Positions 34,855-43,781 of a stretch of DNA of 64,000 bases are shown here, in pieces (position 1 is the stretch's first letter; each line of letters starts with the position of its first letter). Origin of the DNA: Collinsella sp. AF02-46-1. Lineage in GTDB: Bacteria > Actinomycetota > Coriobacteriia > Coriobacteriales > Coriobacteriaceae. Where the stretch lies: positions 1 through 64,000 of the forward strand of contig NZ_QSBV01000005.1 in NCBI RefSeq assembly GCF_003465825.1, in the 5' to 3' direction. Made by a program: the position numbers and the translations under genes. Below the pieces are notes generated by a model. That model was not told where the DNA came from, searched no databases, and saw only the letters and a list, made by a program, of their open reading frames with translations.

Positions 34855-35721
34855 GTGGTGGGTACCGTGGTTATCAAGCGAGTTTTTAACAACAACGTCG
34901 CAATGGTCACTTCGGACGATGGCTCCGAGCTCATCGTCATCGGTCGAGGCCTCTGCTTTGGTCGTCATGCCGGCGATGCCATCGACGAGGCGTCGATCGA
35001 AAAGACCTACGCGTTGCAGGAGGGAACTTCTCAGGATTCGCGTACGATTGACCGCTTGGCACATCTTTTGGAGTCCATTCCCACCGTCAACCTCGTGATT
35101 GCCGAGGACATTGTTCAGATGCTCCGCCGAGAGCTCAATGTTGATATCAACGACAAGATCCTCATTGCTCTCGCAGACCATATCGGCCTTGCTTTGGAGC
35201 GCGAGCGCAAGGGCGTCTCCTGTGAGAATCCGTTGCTGCTCGAGATCCAACAGTTCTATCGCAAGGAGTATGCGCTTGCGGGCCGTGCGCTGCAGATTGT
35301 CAAGGAGTATATGGGCATCCAGATGAGCGAAGAAGAGCAGGGTTTTATTACGCTGCATATCGTCAACGCCACCATGCCGCAACGCTCCGACCGTCTCATC
35401 ATCTCGGTCCAGCTTGTTCGCGACGTACTCGCGATTGTTTCCGATCGTTACGCTGCGACCCTCGACGACACCTCGTTGCCCTATGAGCGTTTCGTCCGCC
35501 ACCTGCAGTTTTTCGCACAGCGGGCGCTTGACCCCGCGGCCGGGCAGATCAATGACGATGCGCTGTTCCGAATCGATGAAACTAAGTATCCGTGCGCGTT
35601 CTCGTGCGCGGACGCCATAGCCGCCCACTTGTCGTCTGCCTATAACGTTGTCGTTACCGATGCCGAGAAGAGTTATCTCGCATATCACATTGTTAACCTG
35701 CTTGGAGAACCTGGTCTCTAG
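34855..35721 (+). CDS. licT: BglG/LicT-family transcription antiterminator
   Basis: 288 residues. N-terminal CAT RNA-binding domain (VIKRVFNNNVAMVTSDDG), then two PRD domains, ~65-170 and ~170-288, with conserved His residues (DRLAHLLESIP, TLHIVNA, RHLQFFAQ, AYHIVNLL) that PTS proteins phosphorylate. It would bind leader RNA of this PTS operon. The start is uncertain: GTG 34855 is the first possibility, while GTG 34867 (MVIKRVF) matches the usual LicT N-terminus better. 6-bp gap from EIIA. Confidence 0.9.
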   Translation: MVGTVVIKRVFNNNVAMVTSDDGSELIVIGRGLCFGRHAGDAIDEASIEKTYALQEGTSQDSRTIDRLAHLLESIPTVNLVIAEDIVQMLRRELNVDINDKILIALADHIGLALERERKGVSCENPLLLEIQQFYRKEYALAGRALQIVKEYMGIQMSEEEQGFITLHIVNATMPQRSDRLIISVQLVRDVLAIVSDRYAATLDDTSLPYERFVRHLQFFAQRALDPAAGQINDDALFRIDETKYPCAFSCADAIAAHLSSAYNVVVTDAEKSYLAYHIVNLLGEPGL

Positions 35722-35820
35722 GCATAACGTGCCCACACATCGATTGATATAAGGCAGGGCTTATGGCCTTGTCCAGGGCACATCTGTCTTAATTTGCGGA
35801 AAAGGAAGGGGAGTACCGCT

Positions 35821-37437
35821 ATGACCGCAAAAAAGAAGTTCAATTTCAAAGCGCCGTTGGAGGTGTTCGCGAAGTCAATCGTTCAGCCGATGATGTATCT
35901 CTCGGTTGCCGGCATTCTGCTCATCGTGGGCATTATTCTGACCAACAAGACCATCTGCGCCGTGATTCCTGTGCTGGGCTCCGGTCCGTTCCAGCTTGTG
36001 GGCGCCGTTGTCTATCAGTCGCTGATGTTTATCATCAACAACCTCTCGATTCTGTTCTGCGTGGGCATCGCCGGCGCCATGGCAAAGAAGAACAAGGGCC
36101 ATGCTTCGCTGATCGCCCTGATGTCGTTCTTCCTGTTCCTGCAGGCCAATAACATCGTGCTCAACGCCACCGGCTCTCTTGCCGAAGCGAGCGGCATGCT
36201 CGGCCTTACCGGAACCGGCCAGAGCACCGTTATGGGCATTCAGGTGCTCGATACCGGCGTGTTTGGCGGCATCATTCTTGGTTGCATCACCGGCGCCGTG
36301 TTCAACAAGTACTCGAACAAGCAGTTCCCCATTGCCCTTTCGATGTTCTCGGGCGTTCGCTTCCCGTTCCTGATCATGATCATCATCTCCTGGATCATGG
36401 GCGCTGGCTTCTGCATCGTTTGGCCTCCGGTTCAGGGTGCCATCTCCTCCGTTGCCGGCATCATTAAGGAGTCGGGCAACATTGGTCTGTTTATCTACGG
36501 CATGCTCAACAAGCTGCTCGTTCCCACCGGTCTGCACCACCTCATCTACACCCCGTTCCAGTTCTCCGATGTGGGCGGCACCCTTACGCTGGGTGATCAG
36601 GTTATCGCCGGCGCCTATCCCATCCGTGTCGCCGAGATGGCAATGACGGGCCAACCCTTCTCCGATAGCACCTACTTCAACAGCTACACCTTCAACAACC
36701 TGTGGCCCTACATCGGTATCGGTCTCGCCTTTATCTTCACCGCTTACAAGGGGAACAAGGATAAGACCAAGGCCGTTATCATCCCGCTGATCATCACCGC
36801 CGTGCTCTCCTGTGTCACCGAGCCCATGGACTTCCTCTTTGTCTTTGCCGCTCCCGTGCTCTTTGTCGTTCACTCGGTTCTTTCCGGCATCTTCCTGGTC
36901 CTGCTCAAGGTCCTCTCCGTGCCCGCTTCGACTGCAGGCGGCATCATCAACATCGTGGTTTCCAACCTGGTCCTCGGTGTCGATAAGACCAACTGGCCGA
37001 TGATGCTCGTGCTCGGAGTCGTCAACGCCGCTCTGTACTTCTTCCTCTTTACCTTCCTCATTAAGAAGCTCAACCTCCACACGCCTGGTCGCGAGGAGGA
37101 GTCCGAGCTCGCCGAGTCCGTTGCCGAGGGCGAGGCCGCCGCGTCTGTCGCGGTGAAGCAGGGCGCTGTTGCCGCGGCTCCCGCAGAGGGCGTCGATGCG
37201 GGCATTGCCGACCTGGTCGCAGGTCTTGGTGGCAAGGACAACATCGAGGAGCTCGAGAACTGCTTTACGCGTCTCCGCGTGAACGTTAAGAACCCGGACC
37301 TCATCAATGAGGACCTCATCAACCACGTGCCCAACAGCGGTATCAACCGCAACGGCAACAATATCCAGATCATCTTTGGCATGAAGGTTGCCGAGATGCG
37401 CGACAAGGTCGAAAACGCAATTGAGAAGGAGCAGTAA
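35821..37437 (+). CDS. PTS EIICB, alpha-glucoside type
   Basis: 538 residues. EIIC membrane domain first (about ten segments, residues ~20-420), then a linker rich in Glu and Ala, then EIIB with its phosphorylated Cys at residue 481 (ELENCFTRLRV). The domain order and the adjacent GH4 gene fit MalX/AglA-type maltose or alpha-glucoside permeases. ATG 35821 follows AAAGGAAGGGGAG. 3 bp separate it from the hydrolase gene. Confidence 0.9.
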   Translation: MTAKKKFNFKAPLEVFAKSIVQPMMYLSVAGILLIVGIILTNKTICAVIPVLGSGPFQLVGAVVYQSLMFIINNLSILFCVGIAGAMAKKNKGHASLIALMSFFLFLQANNIVLNATGSLAEASGMLGLTGTGQSTVMGIQVLDTGVFGGIILGCITGAVFNKYSNKQFPIALSMFSGVRFPFLIMIIISWIMGAGFCIVWPPVQGAISSVAGIIKESGNIGLFIYGMLNKLLVPTGLHHLIYTPFQFSDVGGTLTLGDQVIAGAYPIRVAEMAMTGQPFSDSTYFNSYTFNNLWPYIGIGLAFIFTAYKGNKDKTKAVIIPLIITAVLSCVTEPMDFLFVFAAPVLFVVHSVLSGIFLVLLKVLSVPASTAGGIINIVVSNLVLGVDKTNWPMMLVLGVVNAALYFFLFTFLIKKLNLHTPGREEESELAESVAEGEAAASVAVKQGAVAAAPAEGVDAGIADLVAGLGGKDNIEELENCFTRLRVNVKNPDLINEDLINHVPNSGINRNGNNIQIIFGMKVAEMRDKVENAIEKEQ

Positions 37438-37440
37438 ACA

Positions 37441-38823
37441 ATGATCATTACTCTGTGTGGTGGCGGATCCACCTTTACCCCCGGCATCGTCAAGTCCATC
37501 GCCCTGCGCAAGGACGAGCTCGACGTTGACGAGATTCGTCTGTACGACATCAACGAGGAGCGCCAGCGCAAGATCGGCGTGCTCGTGGACTGGATTTTGC
37601 ACGAGGACCTTGGCCTGGACATCAAGCTCACGGTGACCACCGACAAAAAGACGGCTTTTACCGACGCGAGCTTCGTGTTTGCCCAGATGCGCGTGGGCGG
37701 CTACGCCATGCGCGAGCAGGACGAGAAGATTCCGCTGCGTCACGGCTGCGTGGGTCAGGAGACCTGCGGTTGCGGCGGCCTTGCCTACGGCATGCGCACC
37801 ATCTTCCCCATGGTCGAGCTGATCGATGACGTTGAGAAGTACGCCAAGAAGGATTACTGGATTCTCAACTACTCCAACCCTGCCGCCATCGTCTCCGAGG
37901 GCTGCCGCGTGCTGCGTCCCAACGCTCGCATCATCAACATCTGCGACATGCCGATCGCGATCATCGACGTGGTTTGCGCCGCACTCGATATCGACAAGAA
38001 GGATGTCGAGTACGATTACTTTGGCCTCAACCACTTCGGTTGGTTCACCTCGATTCGCCACAAGGGCGAGGAGGTGCTCCCGCAGCTGCGCGAGTACATC
38101 AAGGAGCATGAGATCCTGCTGCCCGATTCGTACCTCAAGGGCATGAGCTCGCTGATGTCCAAGAAGCCCGAGGAAGCCACCGACGAGCACCCCGAGCAGA
38201 ATCGCCACACCAAGGGCAGCTGGTACTACGTCTGGAAGGGCGAGTACGAGATCATGGAGTGCTTCCCGGAGTACCTGCCCAACACGTACCTGAACTACTA
38301 CCTGCAGCAGAAGGAGTTCGTCGAGCATTCCAACCCCGAGCGCACCCGTGCAAACGAGGTTGAGGAGACGCGCGAGAAGAACCTCTTCGACGGCATCGAC
38401 CACTATGAGAAGACGGGCGAGATCGACGAGAGCACGTTCTATGCGGGCAGCCACGGCGACTGGATTGCCGATCTGGCTATCGCTCTGAAGAACGATACCA
38501 AGCAGCGCTTCCTGGTCATTTGCGAGAACAAGGGCGCTATCCCCAACATGCCCTACGACGCCATGGTCGAGCTGCCTGCCTACATTGGCAAGAACGGCCC
38601 CGAGGTCATCAGCCGCGACAACATCCCGCTGTTCCAGCAGGGCCTCATGATGCAGCAGCTGAACTCCGAGAAGCTCGTGGTCGAGGCTACGATCGAGGGT
38701 TCGTACGAGAAGGCGCTCAAGGCCTTTACGCTCAACAAGACCGTGCCTTCGATGAAGGTCGCCAAGGAGGTCCTCGACGACATGATCGAGGCCAACAAGG
38801 GTTACTGGCCCGAGCTTAAGTAA
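37441..38823 (+). CDS. GH4 6-phospho-alpha-glucosidase
   Basis: 460 residues, glycoside hydrolase family 4. These NAD+ and Mn2+-dependent enzymes split phosphorylated disaccharides made by PTS import. The N-terminal Rossmann loop is CGGGSTFTPGIVKSIA. NYSNPAAIVSEG, ICDMP (metal-ligand Cys) and GLNHFGW (metal-ligand His) are the family motifs. Context with an alpha-glucoside EIICB points to maltose-6-phosphate or similar substrates (MalH/AglB type). ATG follows GAAGGAG; last gene of the operon. Confidence 0.92.
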   Translation: MIITLCGGGSTFTPGIVKSIALRKDELDVDEIRLYDINEERQRKIGVLVDWILHEDLGLDIKLTVTTDKKTAFTDASFVFAQMRVGGYAMREQDEKIPLRHGCVGQETCGCGGLAYGMRTIFPMVELIDDVEKYAKKDYWILNYSNPAAIVSEGCRVLRPNARIINICDMPIAIIDVVCAALDIDKKDVEYDYFGLNHFGWFTSIRHKGEEVLPQLREYIKEHEILLPDSYLKGMSSLMSKKPEEATDEHPEQNRHTKGSWYYVWKGEYEIMECFPEYLPNTYLNYYLQQKEFVEHSNPERTRANEVEETREKNLFDGIDHYEKTGEIDESTFYAGSHGDWIADLAIALKNDTKQRFLVICENKGAIPNMPYDAMVELPAYIGKNGPEVISRDNIPLFQQGLMMQQLNSEKLVVEATIEGSYEKALKAFTLNKTVPSMKVAKEVLDDMIEANKGYWPELK

Positions 38824-38855
38824 AAGCAACAGGGTCGCTGACAGCATACCTGGAG

Positions 38856-38897
38856 CAATGCCCCGTCCACGTGATTGCGTGGGCGGGGCATTGTCGT
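38856..38897 (+). terminator. Terminator of the alpha-glucoside operon
   Basis: CAATGCCCCG..CACG pairs with CGTG..CGGGGCATTG, followed by TCGTTT. Confidence 0.8.
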
Positions 38898-38994
38898 TTG
38901 GTAACGCGTTTTATCAAATATGGCATTTATCTGCGGTAATGTTCTATTTCACCGCTGAGGGTGACATTTCATGCCGCCTGCCGAACTGCGTTGA

Positions 38995-39015
38995 GACCTA
39001 ACAACTTTTTAGGTC
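38995..39015 (+). promoter_or_regulatory. Hairpin upstream of the hydrogenase cluster
   Basis: GACCTAA and TTAGGTC pair around CAACTTT, 65 bp before the ATG at 39080. It may be an operator or an RNA hairpin; it does not match a known Rex site. Confidence 0.35.
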
Positions 39016-39079
39016 AGTGTTGTGCGTGTAGCAATTTCGCCCGGCCTCGCCTCCGGGCTGCCATGTGAGAGGGGATCTT

Positions 39080-40912
39080 ATGGCTCGACTGCATGTAATG
39101 GAACGCAGCCACGCTCAGGCCGTCATGGACGACCTGCACGATGCGCTCGGACGCCGTCTGGCGGTGAGTTCGCTCGCCCCGTGTCCCGTCGAGTTTACGG
39201 CAGCGCTCGTCAACCTGTGTTCGACGCAGAGCTGCGGCAAGTGCACGCCCTGCCGCGTGGGCCTGAGCGCGCTGAGCGATCTGCTCGCCGATGTGCTCGA
39301 GGGCCGCGCCGACGAGTCCACGCTCAACTTGATTGAGCGCACGGCCCGCACCATCTATCTTTCGAGCGACTGCGCCATCGGTTACGAAGCCGGCGCCATG
39401 GCGCTCACAGCTATTCGTGGCTTCCGCGACGATTTTGAGCACCACATCCGCGAGCACTCCTGTGGCTTTGACCGCGAGGCCCGCGTCCCGTGTGTTTCGG
39501 GCTGCCCGGCGCACGTCGACATTCCCGGGTACATTTCGCTGGTCGAGGCCGGCCGCTATGCCGATGCCGTCAAGGTCATCCGCAAGAACAACCCGCTACC
39601 ACTCGTTTGCGGCCTGGTGTGCGAGCATCCCTGCGAGATGCACTGCCGCCGCGGCATGGTCGATGATCCCATGAACATCCTCGCCCTCAAGCGTTTTGCC
39701 GTTGAGCACAGCGACCTCAACGATTACAAGCCGCATGTCGTGGACAATACCGGCAAGCGTGTCGCTGTGGTCGGCGGCGGCCCGGCCGGCCTCTCCTGCG
39801 CCTACTACCTGGCCGTGATGGGCCACAAGGTGACCATCTTTGAGCAGCGTCACCACCTGGGCGGCATGCTGCGCTACGGCATCCCCAGCTATCGTCTGCC
39901 GCGCGAGCGCCTGCAGGCCGAGATCGACTGGATCTTGAGCGCCGGCATCGACGTGGAGCTCGACCACTCTGTGCGCGGCGAGGAGCTCGCCCGCCTGCGT
40001 GACGAGTACGATGCCGTCTACCTGGCCATCGGTGCCCACAACGACAAGAAGCTCGGCCTTCCGGGCGAAGAGGCGCCCGGCGTTGAGTCGGCCGTCAAGA
40101 TGCTGCGCGCCATCGGCGACGACGAGCTGCCCGACCTGAGCGGTCAGCGCGTGTGCGTCATCGGTGGCGGCAACGTTGCCATGGACGTGGCCCGCTCTGC
40201 CGTGCGCTGCGGTGCCGAGAAGGTGAGCATCGTCTACCGCCGCCGCATCTGCGACATGACGGCCCAGGACGCCGAGATCGCCGGCGCCCAGGCCGAGGGC
40301 TGCGAGGTGCTGGAGTTGACCGCCCCGCTCGCTATCGAGACGGGCGAGGAAGGTCGCGTGAGTGGCCTGCGCGTGCAGCCGCAGATCATCGGCGAGCCCC
40401 GTCGTGGGCGTCCGGCCCCGCGTGCCGCCGCTACGCCAGAGCGCGTCATCCCCTGCGAGCGCGTGTTTGTGGCGATTGGCCAGGACATCGATTCCAAGCC
40501 GTTTGAGGAGATGGGCATTGCCTGCAAGTGGGGCTGCGTCGTCACCGATTCGGACGGCGCCGTGCCCAACTTCGATGGTCTCTTTAGCGGCGGCGACTGC
40601 CAGACCGGCCCCGCCACCGTTATCCGCGCTATCAACGCCGGCCGCGTGGCCTCGGCAAACATCGACCGCTACCTGGGCTTTGATCACAAGATCAAACTCG
40701 AGGTCGAACTGCCGACCGTCCAGTTTAAGGGTAAGCACGAGTGCGGCCGCTGCGAGCTGGGCGAGCGCGAGGCCGGCGAGCGCATCCACGATTGGAATCT
40801 GGTCGAGCAGGGCCTTACCGAGGAGGAGGCACGCCAGGAGGCAAGCCGCTGCCTGCGTTGCGACCACTTTGGCTTTGGCGCGTTCCGCGGAGGGAGGAAC
40901 CTGGAATGGTAG
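39080..40912 (+). CDS. NuoF-like Fe-S / GltD-like NAD(P)H oxidoreductase fusion
   Basis: 610 residues. The first ~110 carry a NuoF/HndC-type 4Fe-4S end domain (CSTQSCGKCTPCRVG). From ~130 onward it is GltD-like: CVSGCPAHVDIPGYIS, CGLVCEHPCEMHCRR, FAD site VAVVGGGPAGLSCAYYLA, NAD(P) site VCVIGGGNVAMDVARSA. A C-terminal CGRCELGER segment adds Cys residues. Followed directly by an [FeFe] hydrogenase, it is the probable NAD(P)H-linked electron module. ATG 39080 has GAGAGGGGA; the GTG at 39065 overlaps that site. It overlaps the hydrogenase gene by 7 bp. Confidence 0.85.
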   Translation: MARLHVMERSHAQAVMDDLHDALGRRLAVSSLAPCPVEFTAALVNLCSTQSCGKCTPCRVGLSALSDLLADVLEGRADESTLNLIERTARTIYLSSDCAIGYEAGAMALTAIRGFRDDFEHHIREHSCGFDREARVPCVSGCPAHVDIPGYISLVEAGRYADAVKVIRKNNPLPLVCGLVCEHPCEMHCRRGMVDDPMNILALKRFAVEHSDLNDYKPHVVDNTGKRVAVVGGGPAGLSCAYYLAVMGHKVTIFEQRHHLGGMLRYGIPSYRLPRERLQAEIDWILSAGIDVELDHSVRGEELARLRDEYDAVYLAIGAHNDKKLGLPGEEAPGVESAVKMLRAIGDDELPDLSGQRVCVIGGGNVAMDVARSAVRCGAEKVSIVYRRRICDMTAQDAEIAGAQAEGCEVLELTAPLAIETGEEGRVSGLRVQPQIIGEPRRGRPAPRAAATPERVIPCERVFVAIGQDIDSKPFEEMGIACKWGCVVTDSDGAVPNFDGLFSGGDCQTGPATVIRAINAGRVASANIDRYLGFDHKIKLEVELPTVQFKGKHECGRCELGEREAGERIHDWNLVEQGLTEEEARQEASRCLRCDHFGFGAFRGGRNLEW

Positions 40913-42717
40913 AGCCTAACAAAACCACCGTCAGCGACAACACCGAGAACGGGGCGCACAACATGGTCAGGCTCATTATCGATAACTGTGAAGTCGTGGT
41001 GCCCGAGCGCACCACGATCCTAGATGCGGCCAAGTCCGTCGGCATCCAGATTCCCACCCTTTGCTACCAGCGCGATCTGAACGAGATCGGCGGCTGCCGC
41101 GTGTGCGTGGTCGAGGTTGAGGGCTGCGACCAGCTGGTTGCCGCCTGCAACAACTACGTACTCGACGGCATGGTGGTCCACACCAACAGCCCCAAGGCCC
41201 GCGAGGCGCGTCGCACCAACGTGCAGCTGCTGCTGTCCCAGCACGACTCGCGCTGTACGAGCTGCGTGCGCAGTGGTAACTGCAACCTGCAGACCATCGC
41301 CAACGACCTGGGCATCTTCTATCTGCCGTACGAGCAGCACCTGGCGCGCGAGGGCTGGGACTTCGACTTTCCCATCATCCGCGACAACGACAAGTGCATT
41401 AAATGCATGCGCTGCATCAAGGTGTGCGAGAGCGTCCAGGGCTTGGGGATTTGGGACCTGACCAACCGCGCCACGCACACCGCCGTGGGCACCCGCGGGC
41501 GCGCGCCGATCGGCAAGACCGACTGCGTCGCATGCGGCCAGTGCATCACGCATTGCCCCACGGGCGCGCTGCGCGAGCGCGATGACACCGAGGCCGTGTT
41601 CGACGCTCTCGCTGATCCCGACAAGATCGTGCTGGTGCAGATCGCGCCAGCCGTGCGCACCGCTTGGGGCGAGGAGCTCGGCATTCCGCGCGAGCAGGCC
41701 ACCGTTGAGCGCCTGGCCTGCGCATTGCGCCGCGTGGGCTTTGAGTACGTGTTCGACACCGATTTCTCGGCCGACCTCACCATTATGGAGGAGGGCTCCG
41801 AGCTGCTCGAGCGCCTGAGTAAGGCCGCCAAGGGCGAGGGCGACAGCCGCGGCTGGCCCATGTTCACGAGCTGCTGCCCGGGCTGGGTGCGCTTTGTGAA
41901 GGCGCGCTATCCGGAGTTTGTTGACAGCCTGTCCACGTCCAAGTCGCCGCAGCAGATGTTTGGCGCTGTCGCCAAGACTTATTACGCCAAGGTTCTGGGC
42001 GTGGAGCCCGAGCGCCTGTTTGTGGTGTCCGTGATGCCGTGCACCGCCAAAAAGGCCGAGTGCGCGCTGCCGAGCATGGTGGGCGAGGACGGCGCGCCCG
42101 ACGTGGACGTTGCGCTGACGGTGCGCGAGATGGTACGCATGATCCGCGCAAGCCACGTGAGCGTCGGCACGCTGGTCGAGGAGCCGCTCGATACGCCGCT
42201 GGGCTTTGGCACGGGCGCGGGTGTGATCTTTGGCGCCACGGGCGGCGTGATGGAGGCCGCCGTGCGCTCGGCATATTACCTGGTGACGGGCAAGAATCCC
42301 GATGCCGACTTCTTTACCGAGATGCGTGGGCTCGACGGTTGGAAGGAAGCCATGGCCGATATCGATGGCACCAAGGTGCGCGTCGCCGTGGCGCACGGGC
42401 TGGGTAACGCCGCCCGCCTGCTCGATGCGATTCGCGACGGCCGTGCGAGCTATGACTTCGTCGAGGTCATGGCGTGCCCGGGCGGCTGCGTCGGTGGCGG
42501 CGGTCAGCCCATCCACGACGGCTGCGAGCTGGCAGCCGAGCGCGGCCAGGTGCTGTGGGGCCTGGATGCCGCTGCGGACATTCGCTTCTCGCACGAGAAT
42601 CCCGATGTCCAAGCGTGCTACCGCGAGTTCTTGGTCGAGCCGTTCTCGCCGCTGGCCGAGGAGCTGCTGCATACCGACCATCAAGCATGGACGATGCCCA
42701 ACGAGGGGACGTGCTAG
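40906..42717 (+). CDS. hydA: [FeFe] hydrogenase, NuoG-like N-terminus
   Basis: 603 residues. N-terminal 2Fe-2S ferredoxin domain (TLCYQRDLNEIGGCRVC), His/Cys cluster region, two 4Fe-4S motifs (CIKCMRCIKVCE; CVACGQCITHCP), then the H-cluster domain. H1 motif TSCCPGW has C323 (proton path) and C324 (ligand); H2 is MPCTAKK with C379; H3 is ACPGGCVGGGGQ with C524 and C528. All H-cluster ligands are present, so it should be active given maturases HydEFG, which are not in this window. ATG 40906 follows GAGGGAGGAA; ATG 40963 is a less likely start. Confidence 0.95.
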   Translation: MVEPNKTTVSDNTENGAHNMVRLIIDNCEVVVPERTTILDAAKSVGIQIPTLCYQRDLNEIGGCRVCVVEVEGCDQLVAACNNYVLDGMVVHTNSPKAREARRTNVQLLLSQHDSRCTSCVRSGNCNLQTIANDLGIFYLPYEQHLAREGWDFDFPIIRDNDKCIKCMRCIKVCESVQGLGIWDLTNRATHTAVGTRGRAPIGKTDCVACGQCITHCPTGALRERDDTEAVFDALADPDKIVLVQIAPAVRTAWGEELGIPREQATVERLACALRRVGFEYVFDTDFSADLTIMEEGSELLERLSKAAKGEGDSRGWPMFTSCCPGWVRFVKARYPEFVDSLSTSKSPQQMFGAVAKTYYAKVLGVEPERLFVVSVMPCTAKKAECALPSMVGEDGAPDVDVALTVREMVRMIRASHVSVGTLVEEPLDTPLGFGTGAGVIFGATGGVMEAAVRSAYYLVTGKNPDADFFTEMRGLDGWKEAMADIDGTKVRVAVAHGLGNAARLLDAIRDGRASYDFVEVMACPGGCVGGGGQPIHDGCELAAERGQVLWGLDAAADIRFSHENPDVQACYREFLVEPFSPLAEELLHTDHQAWTMPNEGTC

Positions 42718-42719
42718 CG

Positions 42720-43778
42720 ATGCGCGCGTTTGATTTTGAGATGTCGCGCCGGGGGTTTGCCTCGGTGCTCGCCGCGGGCGCCTTGTCGCTTGCGCTTGCG
42801 GGCTGTGGCGGCGGGGCTGCCGGTGCCGGGTCCGCCGCGGGCTCGGCTGCCGGGTCTGCTGCGGGCGGTGCTGCTGCAGAGCCGGTCAAGGTACACGTCG
42901 CCTCGCTCAAGGGGCCGACCTCGATCGGTCTGGTGCAGTTTATGGACCGGGCGGCCGATGGCGAGACGGACAATGAGTTCGACTTTGCGATTAACACTGC
43001 CGCCGACGAGATTGTGCCCAAGGTCATTCAGGGCGATATCGACATTGCCCTGGTGCCCGCCAACGTGGCGAGCGTGCTCTACAACAAGACCGAGGGCGCG
43101 GTGCAGGTCATCGACATCAACACGCTGGGCGTGCTGAATGTGGTGACAGGCGATGCGAGTGTGGCCTCGTTTGGCGATCTGGCGGGCCATACCGTCTATA
43201 TGACGGGCAAGGGCACCACGCCGGAGTACGTCATGAACTACCTGCTGGAGCGCGCGGGCCTGACCGGCCAGGTGACGCTCGAGTTTAAGAGCGAGCCCAC
43301 CGAAGTGCTGTCGGCCCTGCTTGCCGACCCGTCCGCCGTGGGCGTGCTGCCGGAGCCGTTCAAGACGGCGGCCATCGCCAAGAGCGAGGGCAAGCTGTCG
43401 GCGCCGGTGAGCCTGACCGATGTGTGGGACGAGCTGGCGGGTGACACGGGATCGCGCCTGCTGACGGGTGTGACCGTGGTGCGCCGCGCGTTTGCCGAGG
43501 AACATCCCGAGGCCGTGGCGGAGTTCTTGAGCTGCCATGAGGCGAGCGTGAAGGCCGTCAATGCGGCGCCGGCAGACTGGGCGCAGGCCGTGGTCGATGC
43601 CGGCATCGTGGACAACGCCAAGATCGCCGAGAAGGCGATTCCCGGGTGCATGCTTGTCTGCCAGGCGGGCAAGGATATGAAGGCGGCACTTAGCGGGTAT
43701 CTGCAGGTGCTGTCCGACGCGGACGCGAGCGCCGTGGGCGGTAAACTTCCGGCTGACGATTTCTACTACTTGGAGTAG
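42720..43778 (+). CDS. ABC-transporter substrate-binding lipoprotein (NMT1/TauA-like)
   Basis: 352 residues. The signal has SRRGFAS, a Tat-like twin Arg, and the lipobox LALAGC, then a Gly/Ala/Ser linker. The mature part resembles NMT1/SsuA-type binding proteins (VHVASLKGPTSIGLVQFM, DIALVPANVASVLYN, GVLPEPFKTAAIA). Ligand not predictable; sulfonates, thiamine precursors or nitrile-type compounds are usual. GAGGGGAC precedes the ATG, 2 bp after the hydrogenase stop. It is paired with the fused permease-ATPase 3 bp downstream. Confidence 0.85.
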   Translation: MRAFDFEMSRRGFASVLAAGALSLALAGCGGGAAGAGSAAGSAAGSAAGGAAAEPVKVHVASLKGPTSIGLVQFMDRAADGETDNEFDFAINTAADEIVPKVIQGDIDIALVPANVASVLYNKTEGAVQVIDINTLGVLNVVTGDASVASFGDLAGHTVYMTGKGTTPEYVMNYLLERAGLTGQVTLEFKSEPTEVLSALLADPSAVGVLPEPFKTAAIAKSEGKLSAPVSLTDVWDELAGDTGSRLLTGVTVVRRAFAEEHPEAVAEFLSCHEASVKAVNAAPADWAQAVVDAGIVDNAKIAEKAIPGCMLVCQAGKDMKAALSGYLQVLSDADASAVGGKLPADDFYYLE

Positions 43779-43781
43779 CCC

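Noticed and set aside
35875..38847. 990-codon open frame on the minus strand opposite the PTS EIICB and GH4 genes
   Set aside because: The plus-strand genes are unambiguous with intact motifs; the antisense frame has no recognisable domain and spans two genes.
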